Shown piece by piece: positions 7,751-16,741 of a stretch of 64,000 nt of DNA (its first letter is position 1; each line of letters starts with the position of its first letter). Location: NCBI RefSeq assembly GCF_001042485.2, contig NZ_LBMN02000012.1:124001-188000 (forward strand). Reading direction: 5' to 3'. Position numbers and translations under genes: made by a program. This stretch comes from Bacillus paralicheniformis. Lineage in GTDB: Bacteria; Bacillota; Bacilli; Bacillales; Bacillaceae. The notes beneath the pieces are model-generated. The model worked only from the letters and a program-made list of their open reading frames with translations. It searched no databases and was not told where the DNA came from.

Positions 7751-9796
7751 TTATGAATGATTGACTTTTTGCAAAAGTTCTTCCATTTCGTTCAGCTGCT
7801 CTTCAAACTTTTTGCACGCAGCTTCGATCGGCTCCGAAGATGTCATATCAACACCGGCTTTTTTCAGCACTTCAATCGGATAATCCGAGCTACCCGCTTT
7901 CAAGAACTCAATATAGCGGTCAACAGCCGATTTGCCTTCTTTTAAAATCTGCTGACTGAGTGCCTGAGCTGCACTGAAGCCTGTCGCATACTGATACACA
8001 TAATAATTGTAATAGAAATGCGGTATTCTTGACCACTCAAGACCGATTTCCTTATCAATCTCAATATTGTCACCGAAATATTTCTTATTCAAATCATAGT
8101 AGATGCTCGTTAACAGCTCAGGTGTCAGCGGTTCCCCTTCCTGGGCTTTGCTATGGATCTCATGTTCAAATTCGGCAAACATCGTCTGTCTGAAAACCGT
8201 TCCTTTGAAGCCTTCAAGCATATGATTCAAAATGTAGAGCCGCTGTTTTTCATCGTCGATTGTATTCAGCAAGTATTCTCCCAAAAGTGCTTCATTCGTC
8301 GTAGAAGCTACTTCGGCTACGAAAATGCTGTAGTTTCCGTACGGGTAAGGCTGATATTTTCTCGTATAGTAGCTGTGCACGGAATGGCCGAATTCATGGA
8401 CGAGCGTAAACAAATTATTGACGTTGTCCTGCCAGTTCATCAAAATATACGGATTTGTTCCGTAAGTTCCTGAAGAATAAGCGCCGCTGCGTTTTCCTTT
8501 GTTTTCATACACATCGACCCAGCGGTTGTTCAATCCTTCTTTCAGGATGGATGAATATTCTTCCCCTAAAGGCGTCAAACCTTTTAGCATATAGTCCTTG
8601 GCCTGCTCGTAGGTAACTTTCATTCCAGAGTCCTTTACCAGCGGAGTATACAGATCATACATGTGTACTTCATCAAGCTCAAGCACTTTTTTTCTAAGCT
8701 CAACATAGCGGTGAAGAAGCGGGAGATGCTTGTTGATCGTGCTGACAAGATTGTCATAGACTTCTTCAGGAATGCTGTTTCGCGACAAAGCAGCTTCCCG
8801 CGCCGATTTATAATGTTTAACCTTCGCATAAAAGTTGTCTTTTTTCACAGCTCCGCTGAGCGTGGAAGCGAGCGTGTTTTTAAAGCGGCCGTATGTTTCG
8901 TAAACCGCCTTGAATGCCGCGCGGCGGACATCGCGGTTCTCGCTTTCCAAAAAGGTGACATAATTGCCGTGTGTGAGCTGTACCTTTTCTCCATTTTCAT
9001 CGGTGATCTCCGGAAATTCCATATCAGCGTTATTCAGCATGCCGAACGTGTTGGAAGAAGATGAAAGAACATCAGACGCTTCGGCCAAAATTCCTTCCTC
9101 CTCCTCGCTCAGTACGTGAGGACGCTCTTTATTGATTTCTTCGAGAGCATGCGAGTAAAGCTTTAACTCCTCTTTTTCCAGCAGGAACTGCTGAAGCTTT
9201 TCTTCTTGAATCGATAGTATTTCCGGCACCATGTAGGCCGTCGCGCTCGCAGCCTGGGTATAGAGGTTGGCCGCTTTATCATTGAGACCTTGGTAAAAAG
9301 AATTTCCAGTATCCTGATCATAGCGCATGTGAGCGTAAGTATACAGCTTCCCGAGACGCTCCATCACCTTATCCTGATAAGTCAGCGCTTCATATAGATC
9401 ATCGGCGGAATGGCCGAGCCTGCCCTTGAATTCGGAAAGCTTGGGCAGCAGTTCTTTAACGGCTTGAAATTCCTCGCTCCAAGCATCATCTGACGGGAAG
9501 ATATCCTCAAGTCTCCACGTGTCTTCTTGCTTCACCTCTTCTCTTGAAGGCAGTTTCTTCGATTTTTTTTCTTCAGCCACTGTCAATCCCCTCGCTTTCT
9601 TTACTCCAAGTCCATTGTTGTCCAATAAACTTGTATTGTGTTTATCTTCTGTTTTTTCACCGTCTTTTGTCAAATCATATGCGAAAAAAAAGACGCAAAA
9701 TCCCGCCGTTAAAAAATAAAATACATATCTTTTGATCTGAAACAGCCCGGACACCACCTTCCTTTCTTTAGGTTGAACGAAAGGCTTGATAATCAT
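7751..9796 (-). CDS. pepF: Oligoendopeptidase F homologue with N-terminal membrane anchor
   Basis: 681 aa. M3-family zinc metallopeptidase with the HEFGH motif in LFTLVHEFGHSVHSYYT and the downstream EVASTTNEALL that supplies the third zinc ligand. Before the peptidase core (which starts near EDTWRLEDIFPSD) there is an extra N-terminal stretch of about 90 residues with a hydrophobic segment near residues 24-42 (YVFYFLTAGFCVFFFAYDL). B. subtilis PepF has a similar length as I recall. The ATG overlaps the coiA stop (ATGA), so translation is coupled to coiA. Confidence 0.92.
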   Translation of the reverse strand: MIIKPFVQPKERKVVSGLFQIKRYVFYFLTAGFCVFFFAYDLTKDGEKTEDKHNTSLLDNNGLGVKKARGLTVAEEKKSKKLPSREEVKQEDTWRLEDIFPSDDAWSEEFQAVKELLPKLSEFKGRLGHSADDLYEALTYQDKVMERLGKLYTYAHMRYDQDTGNSFYQGLNDKAANLYTQAASATAYMVPEILSIQEEKLQQFLLEKEELKLYSHALEEINKERPHVLSEEEEGILAEASDVLSSSSNTFGMLNNADMEFPEITDENGEKVQLTHGNYVTFLESENRDVRRAAFKAVYETYGRFKNTLASTLSGAVKKDNFYAKVKHYKSAREAALSRNSIPEEVYDNLVSTINKHLPLLHRYVELRKKVLELDEVHMYDLYTPLVKDSGMKVTYEQAKDYMLKGLTPLGEEYSSILKEGLNNRWVDVYENKGKRSGAYSSGTYGTNPYILMNWQDNVNNLFTLVHEFGHSVHSYYTRKYQPYPYGNYSIFVAEVASTTNEALLGEYLLNTIDDEKQRLYILNHMLEGFKGTVFRQTMFAEFEHEIHSKAQEGEPLTPELLTSIYYDLNKKYFGDNIEIDKEIGLEWSRIPHFYYNYYVYQYATGFSAAQALSQQILKEGKSAVDRYIEFLKAGSSDYPIEVLKKAGVDMTSSEPIEAACKKFEEQLNEMEELLQKVNHS

Positions 9797-10941
9797 TCGG
9801 AAAAATAATGTTCATCCCTTTTTAACAGCGCCTCCAGCCGCGGCTCCGGAGCAACAGGACCCGCGGAATAATAAAATTCCTCTTTCCTCTCTAAAAATCC
9901 TTTTTTATGCAAAAAACAAATGTATTCACAAACGGCATCAGCAGCCGTTTGCTGCCCGCTCCATCTCAGCTTCAGCCTTTTGCCCTTGACGAGCCAGTCC
10001 ATATAATGAACCGCAGACTGCAGGCGAAACGTATCATGCTTCGTTATAAATAAGAAAAGGTGCCCTTGCCACACATAAACCGGGTGGGCAAAAATATAGC
10101 CTGACGGCACCGGGAGAAAGACTTCTGAGGGGAAAAAAGGGAGCGGGAGCCGGAACTTTTCATAAAAGAGCGCGGCCATCTGCTTCGCTTCTTTTGATAA
10201 AAAACGCACGGTCGACATTCGAAAGCTGCGGATGTTTTCTTTCCAACCTTTAAGCTGGAGAGGCGAACAGTTTTCCCATGCGGTTAAATCATGCCAGCCT
10301 GCTTCAGCAAGTGGGAGAAAACGCAAGGATGCGGATGTTTTGTTTGTTTGAAAGGGAATCAAGTGTTCGAGGATGATGAAAGCCTTTTGTTCGGGGCAAA
10401 AAAACAGGAGCTTAGGAGGCTTATCCCTTTTCTGAGCGAACTGCCAGTGAAACCCTGAAAGCTGAAAAAAACTCCTCGTCAAGCGTCTTACCCGGTTACC
10501 GCCCAGAATCCACAACGGCTCGATTCCCAGTTTGAGAAAGCCGTCCGTTCTTTTTCGGTACGCTGCTGCATCGAGATTCGCACATTGAAATTCAACTGCA
10601 ACCTGGCGGGTTCCGTATTCCAGAAGCAAATCGGGCCTTTGTCTGATCTCTTGCAAATACGGTTCAAGCACCGGGTGGAAGCCTTGTCTGCCGAGCCATT
10701 CGTACAACAGCCGTTTTCCTTTCAGGTGATAGGAGCTCTCCGGTTCATGTTGCACCGGACATGCTGCACCCTGCTTATGAGCGAAGTGCGGGAGCTTGAC
10801 AGCACCGACTTTCAGGTCGAGTTCACACCGGCAAACCGGACAGTAAAATAAATGTCTTTTTCTCAACCGCTTGAGATCTTCGGTTTTGTATCCGTCGGCA
10901 AGACAGATGATCTCTTCTTGATCGATCATTGCACTGAACAT
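9793..10941 (-). CDS. coiA: Competence protein CoiA
   Basis: 382 aa. The N-terminal half has the zinc-finger-like FYCPVCRCELDLKVG and LPHFAHKQGAACP segments, followed by a nuclease-like domain (RPDLLLEYGTRQVAVEFQC, with the D...E.Q pattern) that defines the CoiA family. It acts during genetic transformation, in the handling of incoming DNA. ATG 10941 follows AAGGAGAGAG. Cotranscribed with pepF. In B. subtilis coiA lies close to mecA; here 7 kb of accessory genes separates them. Confidence 0.93.
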   Translation of the reverse strand: MFSAMIDQEEIICLADGYKTEDLKRLRKRHLFYCPVCRCELDLKVGAVKLPHFAHKQGAACPVQHEPESSYHLKGKRLLYEWLGRQGFHPVLEPYLQEIRQRPDLLLEYGTRQVAVEFQCANLDAAAYRKRTDGFLKLGIEPLWILGGNRVRRLTRSFFQLSGFHWQFAQKRDKPPKLLFFCPEQKAFIILEHLIPFQTNKTSASLRFLPLAEAGWHDLTAWENCSPLQLKGWKENIRSFRMSTVRFLSKEAKQMAALFYEKFRLPLPFFPSEVFLPVPSGYIFAHPVYVWQGHLFLFITKHDTFRLQSAVHYMDWLVKGKRLKLRWSGQQTAADAVCEYICFLHKKGFLERKEEFYYSAGPVAPEPRLEALLKRDEHYFSE

Positions 10942-11081
10942 ATTGTCTCTCTCCTTCCTGTTTGATCAAGTATTCAACATGCGCGGAAGCTTTCCTTTTT
11001 TTGAAAACGCTTCAAAATCAGGCCGATTTTATATAAAGTAGTATTATAGAACTCGAAATTTTTAGAAAAGGAGTTTTTGAC

Positions 11082-12674
11082 ATCAAACGGAAGCTGACCA
11101 CCAAGCTTACATTGCTGATTCTCACCCTGCTATTCATCTTGCTTTCTGTTATGAGCGGCCTCTATTTAATCATTTTAGAAAATTCGTTAAAAACACAAAT
11201 TCAAGCCAGAGCGCTCGATATGGCGAAAACGCTCGCCCAGATGCCTTCCGTCCAGGAAGCCTTTGAAACGGACGATCCGTCCCGAATCCTTCAGCCAATT
11301 GCAGAAAACGCGAGAAAGCAGTCCGGTGCGCAATACATTGTGATCGGCTCGGCGGATGCGATTCGCTATGCGCATCCGCACCCGGGAAAAATCGGCAAAC
11401 CGATGGTCGGCGGAGACAATCAGCGCGCTCTTAAAAAAGGGGAAGCATATATTTCGGAAGCCGTCGGCACGCTTGGCCCGGCCATCAGGGGCAAAGCCCC
11501 GATCCTTAATGAAAACGGCAAAATCGTCGGAATCATCTCAGTCGGTTTTTTAAAAGAAAATATTCAGGATACCGTCTCGCAATATCAGACAAAATTAATA
11601 TTTTTATTAGGATTTGTCGTGCTGATGGGGGTTTTGGGAGCCGTCTATATTTCCCGCAATGTCAAAAAGTCCATTTTCGGTCTTGAACCTTATGAAATTA
11701 ATCAATTATATACTGAAAAACAGGCGATTACAGAATCTGTGCACGAGGCCTTGATCGCCATCAACAAACATGAAGAAATCACGCTCTTGAATAGAAAAGC
11801 GTGTGAGCTCCTTCGCGTCGAAAGCGAAGATCAGTGGCTCGGCAAACCGATTTCCGAGCTTCTTCCAGATACGCTGCTCCCCGAAGTGATGAAAACGAAA
11901 ACGGCGCAAAAAGATCAGGAATTAACGATCGGAAATGAAGAATTAATCGTCAACAGAGTGCCGATTTTCGAAAACGAAAAAATCCGCGGGGCCGTTGCAA
12001 GCTTCAGGAGAAAGACGGACATTGACGAACTCTCCAAAAAGCTGGCGCAAACTTCGCAATACGCGGAAGGTCTGAGAGCCCAGACCCACGAATATTCAAA
12101 CAAGCTGAACACAATCGCGGGACTGATCCAGCTGGAAAGCTATTCTGAAGCGCTCGAATTGATCCAAAAAGAGAACAAAAGCCATCAGGAAATGCTGCGA
12201 TTTCTCATCCATTCGATTCCTGATCCGCTTCTTTCCGGGTTGCTGCTGGGAAAGGTCAACCGTGCAAAAGAGCTGCACATCAACCTGGAAATCGATGAAA
12301 GCTCAAAATTGGACGCTTTGCCGGACGAAATGGACAAAGGCAAATTCATTACGATTTTAGGAAATTTGATTGAGAATGCTTTTGACGCCGTTTCCCACAA
12401 AAAAGACCGCAGCATCCTTGTCTTCTTGTCAGACGGGGGAGATCACATCTTAATTGAAGTCGAAGACTCGGGAGACGGTATTCCCGAGGAGGAACAGGAG
12501 CGGATCTTTCAAAAGTTTTATTCGACAAAAGCGGCTAATCACCGCGGTCTCGGCCTCTTTTTAGTCAAAGAAGCCGTCAATGCGTTAAACGGACAAATCA
12601 AAGCGGATAAAAGCGACCTTGGCGGAGCATTGTTTACTGTCGTGATACCAAATAGAGAAACGCTGGGGGACTGA
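11082..12674 (+). CDS. CitA/DcuS-type sensor histidine kinase (tricarboxylate/dicarboxylate)
   Basis: About 530 aa. Domains in order: TM1 at the N-terminus (LLILTLLFILLSVMSGLYLI), an extracytoplasmic PAS-like sensor of about 130 residues, TM2 (LIFLLGFVVLMGVLGAVYI), a cytoplasmic PAS domain (ALIAINKHEEITLLNRKA), the phosphoacceptor His in RAQTHEYSNKLN, and a HATPase with N-box NLIENAFDAV and GLGLFLVKEAV. The start is uncertain. The strong RBS AGAAAAGGAG (11064-11073) points to ATC at 11082; the first usual codon in frame is TTG 11112, which is too far away and would cut into TM1. Partner regulator follows directly. Confidence 0.88.
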   Translation: MKRKLTTKLTLLILTLLFILLSVMSGLYLIILENSLKTQIQARALDMAKTLAQMPSVQEAFETDDPSRILQPIAENARKQSGAQYIVIGSADAIRYAHPHPGKIGKPMVGGDNQRALKKGEAYISEAVGTLGPAIRGKAPILNENGKIVGIISVGFLKENIQDTVSQYQTKLIFLLGFVVLMGVLGAVYISRNVKKSIFGLEPYEINQLYTEKQAITESVHEALIAINKHEEITLLNRKACELLRVESEDQWLGKPISELLPDTLLPEVMKTKTAQKDQELTIGNEELIVNRVPIFENEKIRGAVASFRRKTDIDELSKKLAQTSQYAEGLRAQTHEYSNKLNTIAGLIQLESYSEALELIQKENKSHQEMLRFLIHSIPDPLLSGLLLGKVNRAKELHINLEIDESSKLDALPDEMDKGKFITILGNLIENAFDAVSHKKDRSILVFLSDGGDHILIEVEDSGDGIPEEEQERIFQKFYSTKAANHRGLGLFLVKEAVNALNGQIKADKSDLGGALFTVVIPNRETLGD

Positions 12675-12677
12675 CCT

Positions 12678-13397
12678 ATGAAAGCATTACAAGTGTTTAT
12701 CGTAGAGGATGACATCAGGAACGCTGACATACATCAAAAACTGATCAGCAAAATTGAAGGATTTTCTGTTATTGGAATCGCAGAAAATTTTCAAGATGCA
12801 AAGGATTTGCTTCCGGACGTGAAGCCCGATCTTGTCCTGCTCGACATTTTTCTGCCGGACGGCTCAGGCATGGAGCTTCTCTGGCTGATCAGACAAAAGC
12901 TCAGACATACAGACGTCATGATGATTACGGCTGCGAAAGAAGTTGAGTATGTCGAACAGGCGATTCGCGCGGGAGCCGTCGATTATTTGATCAAGCCGAT
13001 TATGTTTTCCAGGCTGAAAGAAACGCTGTTAAACTATCGGTCCTACCGGCTCAAGGTAAATGAAATGTCTTCAATCGATCAGACAGACGTTGACAGCTTG
13101 ATGGCAAAAAGGCGAAGCATCATGAAAGAAAAACAAACCGCTGAAGCCGATTATCCGAAAGGAATCGACGGCCTGACGCTGAAAAAAGTAGCCGGCGTTT
13201 TAAACAAAAGTGAAAACAGCGATGGCATCACCGCCGAAAATCTCGGGCGCACCATCGGTGTCAGCCGGACGACCGCAAGGCGCTATTTAGAATTTTTAGC
13301 TGCGGAAAAGCATGTAAAAACAGAACTTTTTTATGGAACCGTCGGACGTCCCGAACGCCGCTACAAGCCTGTGAAAAATGAAAGTCCGGAAACGTAG
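12678..13397 (+). CDS. CitB/DcuR-type response regulator
   Basis: 239 aa. Receiver domain with the acidic pair ED-D near residues 10-12, the phosphoacceptor Asp56 in LVLLDIFLPDGSG, and the conserved Lys in DYLIKPI. The C-terminal half carries a helix-turn-helix (GRTIGVSRTTARRYLEFL) as in CitT, DctR and MalR of Bacillus. It starts three bases after the kinase stop. The neighbouring, convergently transcribed tctCBA operon is the obvious target, with a tricarboxylate as the likely signal; that link is inference. Confidence 0.92.
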   Translation: MKALQVFIVEDDIRNADIHQKLISKIEGFSVIGIAENFQDAKDLLPDVKPDLVLLDIFLPDGSGMELLWLIRQKLRHTDVMMITAAKEVEYVEQAIRAGAVDYLIKPIMFSRLKETLLNYRSYRLKVNEMSSIDQTDVDSLMAKRRSIMKEKQTAEADYPKGIDGLTLKKVAGVLNKSENSDGITAENLGRTIGVSRTTARRYLEFLAAEKHVKTELFYGTVGRPERRYKPVKNESPET

Positions 13398-13407
13398 CGT
13401 TCCGGAC
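13384..13407 (-). terminator. Terminator of tctCBA, overlapping the end of the regulator gene
   Basis: GTCCGGAA (13384-13391) pairs with TTCCGGAC (13400-13407). On the minus strand it is followed by a T-rich stretch, so it can end the tct transcript. The stem spans the stop codon of the convergent response regulator. Confidence 0.6.
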
Positions 13408-13416
13408 ATCAAAAGC

Positions 13417-14922
13417 TCAGCCTTCCAAATCGATCGACTTTTTATTTTTGTTCTTCATTGCCCGGGAAATCGGCGGTACGATGAGCGACAAAAGAGCCGT
13501 AATCAATAAACCGATTGTGACGGGACTTTCAATAAACACGGACAGGCTTCCTGATGACAGCGTCATCGCTTGTCTAAACGATTCTTCCATCAAACTTCCG
13601 AGAATAAAAGCTAAAATAAACGGAGCCGCCGGAAAAGACAGCACTCTCATAAAATACCCGAGGATTCCGAAGAACACCAGAATATAAAGATGCACGACAT
13701 TAAATGTCACAGCATAGACGCCGATCAGGCAGAAAACAAATATGAGCGAAATTAAAAGCTGCTTCGGAATCAGAAGAATTTTTGACAAGAAAGGAATTAA
13801 CGGCAAATTTAAAATCAGCAGAAATAAATTGCCGATATACATGCTTGCGATCACGCCCCAGAACACGTCGGGATGATCCGTCAGCATGAGCGGTCCCGGC
13901 TGAACGCCGACGACCAAAAGGGCGCCGAGCAGGACGGCCGTTGTTCCTGATCCGGGAATCCCGAGTGTCAGAAGGGGTACGAATGCGCCGCTCGTTGCCG
14001 CATTGTTCGAAGTCTCAGGTGCTGCGACCCCTTTGATATTTCCCTTGCCAAACGTTTCAGGATGTTTTGAGATTCTCTTCTCTGTAATATAAGAAATAAA
14101 TGATGCAATTGTCGCCCCTGCACCGGGCAGGATGCCGAGCAAAAATCCGATGACCGAATGCCTTGCGATCGGTCCCGAAATCTCTTTCATTTCGCTTTTC
14201 GTCACCTTCAGGCTGCCGACCTGAGACGCTCCTTCCGTCATCGGCTTGTTCCGCGTCTTGATCAAGAACGCAACTTCAGCAAGTGCAAACAAACCGAGAG
14301 CCACGATCAGAAAATCGATGCCTTCCAGAAGGCTTGCCACACCGAATGTAAACCGTTCGGTCCCCGTCTGCGGATCAATCCCGATGGTAGCGGTCATAAA
14401 GCCCAATGTCGCAGAAATCAGCGCCTTGACTGTCGATCCTTCGGAAAGGCTTGAAATTGCCACCAAGCCGAGCATCATCAATGCAAAATATTCTGTCGGT
14501 CCAAATGTCACCGCAATGTTTGCCATTGTCGGTGCGACGAGCATCAGCGCAACTACGGTGATCGTTCCGCCTGCAAAGGAGCAAATTGCAGCGATGGCAA
14601 GGGCTTTTCCCGCTTTCCCCTGCTTTGCCATCGGATAGCCGTCAAACGATGTTGCGACAGTGCCCGCTACTCCGGGGGCATTTAACAGAATCGATGACGT
14701 CGAACCGCCAAAGACCGCTCCGTAATAGACACCCGCCATCAAAATTAACGCGGAGGCCGGGTCCATTCCGTAACTTAACGGGATCATAATGGCAATCGCA
14801 GTGATCGGCCCGAGCCCAGGCAGCATCCCGATAACCGTCCCGATCAGCACCCCGATAAAAGCGAACATGATATTCTGCGGAGTCAGCGCCACCTGAAATC
14901 CGTATAATATACTATCTAACAT
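13417..14922 (-). CDS. tctA: Tripartite tricarboxylate transporter, large permease TctA
   Basis: 501 aa, the usual TctA size, with about 12 predicted membrane segments. The signature GTVIGMLPGLGPITAIAIMIPL near the N-terminus and the repeat GFLLGILPGAGATIASF in the middle are the two inverted-repeat TctA motifs. It forms the large membrane subunit that imports citrate or related acids, driven by an ion gradient. Start ATG behind AAGGAGGAAAG. It follows tctB by 22 bases. Confidence 0.95.
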   Translation of the reverse strand: MLDSILYGFQVALTPQNIMFAFIGVLIGTVIGMLPGLGPITAIAIMIPLSYGMDPASALILMAGVYYGAVFGGSTSSILLNAPGVAGTVATSFDGYPMAKQGKAGKALAIAAICSFAGGTITVVALMLVAPTMANIAVTFGPTEYFALMMLGLVAISSLSEGSTVKALISATLGFMTATIGIDPQTGTERFTFGVASLLEGIDFLIVALGLFALAEVAFLIKTRNKPMTEGASQVGSLKVTKSEMKEISGPIARHSVIGFLLGILPGAGATIASFISYITEKRISKHPETFGKGNIKGVAAPETSNNAATSGAFVPLLTLGIPGSGTTAVLLGALLVVGVQPGPLMLTDHPDVFWGVIASMYIGNLFLLILNLPLIPFLSKILLIPKQLLISLIFVFCLIGVYAVTFNVVHLYILVFFGILGYFMRVLSFPAAPFILAFILGSLMEESFRQAMTLSSGSLSVFIESPVTIGLLITALLSLIVPPISRAMKNKNKKSIDLEG

Positions 14923-14944
14923 GCACTTTCCTCCTTATGTTCGA

Positions 14945-15400
14945 TTAAAAAGGCATAACCCCCTGCGGAAGCATGATGTTGAGCACATAGTTGAATGAAA
15001 AATAAATTGTGCCGCTGAAAATCAGTGAAACGAGCGCAGCCGTTGTCCAATTTCGATATCCCAACACCGCGGGCAAAACGATCAGCAGCATTACCGTAGA
15101 AAGCAAAAATCCGATGAATTCCAAAATCGAAATGTAGATCAACAGAGAAGCAACACAGAGCATCATGACCTTGACGTCTTTTTTCTTCAGCTGAAACAGC
15201 TTTTTCACCGTTGTATCTTTTTGATCTTTTTCAAAAAACAGAAATACACCCAAAATGAGAAGCAATATGCCTAAACTTTTCGGCAGCACGTCCGCATCGA
15301 TCACCGCGTACGGATAGCTGTCTAAATTATAGCTGAACGCCAGGTAAATGGCTGCCACAGCCAAAATGATGACAGAAACGGCCCGGTTTGTGATTCTCAT
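14945..15400 (-). CDS. tctB: Tripartite tricarboxylate transporter, small permease TctB
   Basis: 151 aa with four hydrophobic segments, matching the short TctB membrane subunit. The DADVLPKSLGILLLILGVFLF segment is the characteristic P(x)xP-type N-terminal region of the family. It works with TctA and the binding protein TctC. It lies between tctC and tctA in one operon. Confidence 0.92.
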   Translation of the reverse strand: MRITNRAVSVIILAVAAIYLAFSYNLDSYPYAVIDADVLPKSLGILLLILGVFLFFEKDQKDTTVKKLFQLKKKDVKVMMLCVASLLIYISILEFIGFLLSTVMLLIVLPAVLGYRNWTTAALVSLIFSGTIYFSFNYVLNIMLPQGVMPF

Positions 15401-15502
15401 GGTTTACACCAGCCTTTCTCGATTTCAGCTTGCCGGTCGCCGGCTGTGCCGGGCAAAGCTTTTAAGTCGCTTTTCCATACCGGCAACCGCGCGGAGACCA
15501 TT

Positions 15503-16519
15503 TTATTTGCCACCTAATCCGATATCATCAAGGAGCGCTTCCATTTCTTTATATTGAGCGTCAAGATAGTTTTTGAATTCTTGATGGCCCATAAACTTAT
15601 CCGTCCATCCATAGCTGTCCCGAATCGATTTCCAGCTGTCTTTTTCCATCATCTCTTTGATTTTTTCTTCATAATATTTTACGGCGGACTCGCTCATTCC
15701 CGGAGGTCCCATAAATCCTCTCCAGACCGTAAATTCATCATCGATTCCCTGCTCTTTTAAGGTCGGAAAATCTTTGACCGTATCTCCTTTCATGCGTTCG
15801 GGAGCGGTGATGGCCAGCACTCTGACTTTTCCGGCTCGCGCCTGTTCGGCCGCTTCACCGACACCCGTCGAGTAGACGTCGGCTTTTTTACCGAGCAGCA
15901 TGCTCATCCCGGCGCCGTCTTGCGCCGTAATGTATTTCAGCTCTTTCGCATCAACGCCAGCCTTTTGAACAGCGCTGACAAATTGCATGTGGTCCATGCT
16001 TCCCGGAGAAGACGTCCCTACAATAGAGGCTTTTTTCGGATCTTTTTTCAGCGCATCCACAAGATCTGTCATCGACTGATAAGGCGAATCTTTATGAACG
16101 ACAAACGCTCCGTAGTCGGCAATCACGCTTGCGATCGGCGTAAAATCATTGTGACCGTACTGGGATTGTCCGTTTAAAGGCACGAACAAAATCGGCGGAG
16201 ATGTAACAAACAACGTATGGTTATCACCTTTTTTGCGGTGGACATACGACCATCCCGACGCTCCCCCGCCGCCCGGTTTATTGACGACAGCCATCTTTTC
16301 AATCAATTTTTCTTCACCCATAATTTTCGAGATCGTTCTGGCCGTTGTATCCCATCCCCCGCCGGCTCCGGCAGGCGCAACGACCTCAATTGCTTTCGAA
16401 GGTTTAAAGTCTTTTTCGTTCGCGGCTTTATTTGAAGCCGTGTTTCCGCCGCATCCTCCCAAAATCAGCGCAAACACAAGCAAAATTGTAAAGCCGTAAC
16501 ATCTACCCCTCTTTGTCAT
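15503..16519 (-). CDS. tctC: Tricarboxylate-binding lipoprotein TctC (Bug family)
   Basis: 338 aa. Signal peptide with lipobox (FALILGGC), so the protein is a membrane-anchored solute receptor in this Gram-positive context. The Bug-family ligand region (VVAPAGAGGGWDTTART, then NKPGGGGASGW) and the second dicarboxylate loop (YITAQDGAGMSMLLG) are present. ATG 16519 follows GGGGGAG with 7-base spacing; the reading upstream to 16618 lies in the leader. First gene of tctCBA. A perfect CcpA cre lies 19 bases upstream of the start. Confidence 0.94.
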   Translation of the reverse strand: MTKRGRCYGFTILLVFALILGGCGGNTASNKAANEKDFKPSKAIEVVAPAGAGGGWDTTARTISKIMGEEKLIEKMAVVNKPGGGGASGWSYVHRKKGDNHTLFVTSPPILFVPLNGQSQYGHNDFTPIASVIADYGAFVVHKDSPYQSMTDLVDALKKDPKKASIVGTSSPGSMDHMQFVSAVQKAGVDAKELKYITAQDGAGMSMLLGKKADVYSTGVGEAAEQARAGKVRVLAITAPERMKGDTVKDFPTLKEQGIDDEFTVWRGFMGPPGMSESAVKYYEEKIKEMMEKDSWKSIRDSYGWTDKFMGHQEFKNYLDAQYKEMEALLDDIGLGGK

Positions 16520-16537
16520 GTTGTGCTCCCCCTTCAT

Positions 16538-16551
16538 TGTAATCGCTTTCA
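16538..16551 (-). promoter_or_regulatory. CcpA cre site of tctCBA
   Basis: On the minus strand TGAAAGCGATTACA fits the Bacillus cre consensus TGWAANCGNTNWCA at every fixed position. It lies just upstream of the tctC RBS, in the leader or early transcribed region, a location where CcpA usually represses. Glucose repression of tricarboxylate uptake is therefore expected. Confidence 0.82.
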
Positions 16552-16688
16552 TTATAGCTTCCCCGACTTTTCGTGCACAGTTTAACTGCATAATATTCTT
16601 TTTGTTCATAAAGTTCACAAAAAGTCTTCCTCAAATAGAGATGTAATTTTTGTTAAAGGATAATTACGGGATCAACTTCTGACCAATT

Positions 16689-16714
16689 AAAAACCCCTCT
16701 CCGCAGAGAAGGGT
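16689..16714 (-). terminator. Terminator of the GH8 gene
   Basis: ACCCTTCTC/GAGAGGGGT on the minus strand with loop TGCG, followed by a T run. It separates the glycosidase gene from the tct operon downstream. Confidence 0.85.
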
Positions 16715-16741
16715 CAGTCTTTCAATTTGATATTACATTTT

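Noticed and set aside
10942..11060. ComK boxes upstream of coiA
   Set aside because: AAAA and TTTT blocks occur, but none with the AAAA-N5-TTTT pairing at accepted spacing.
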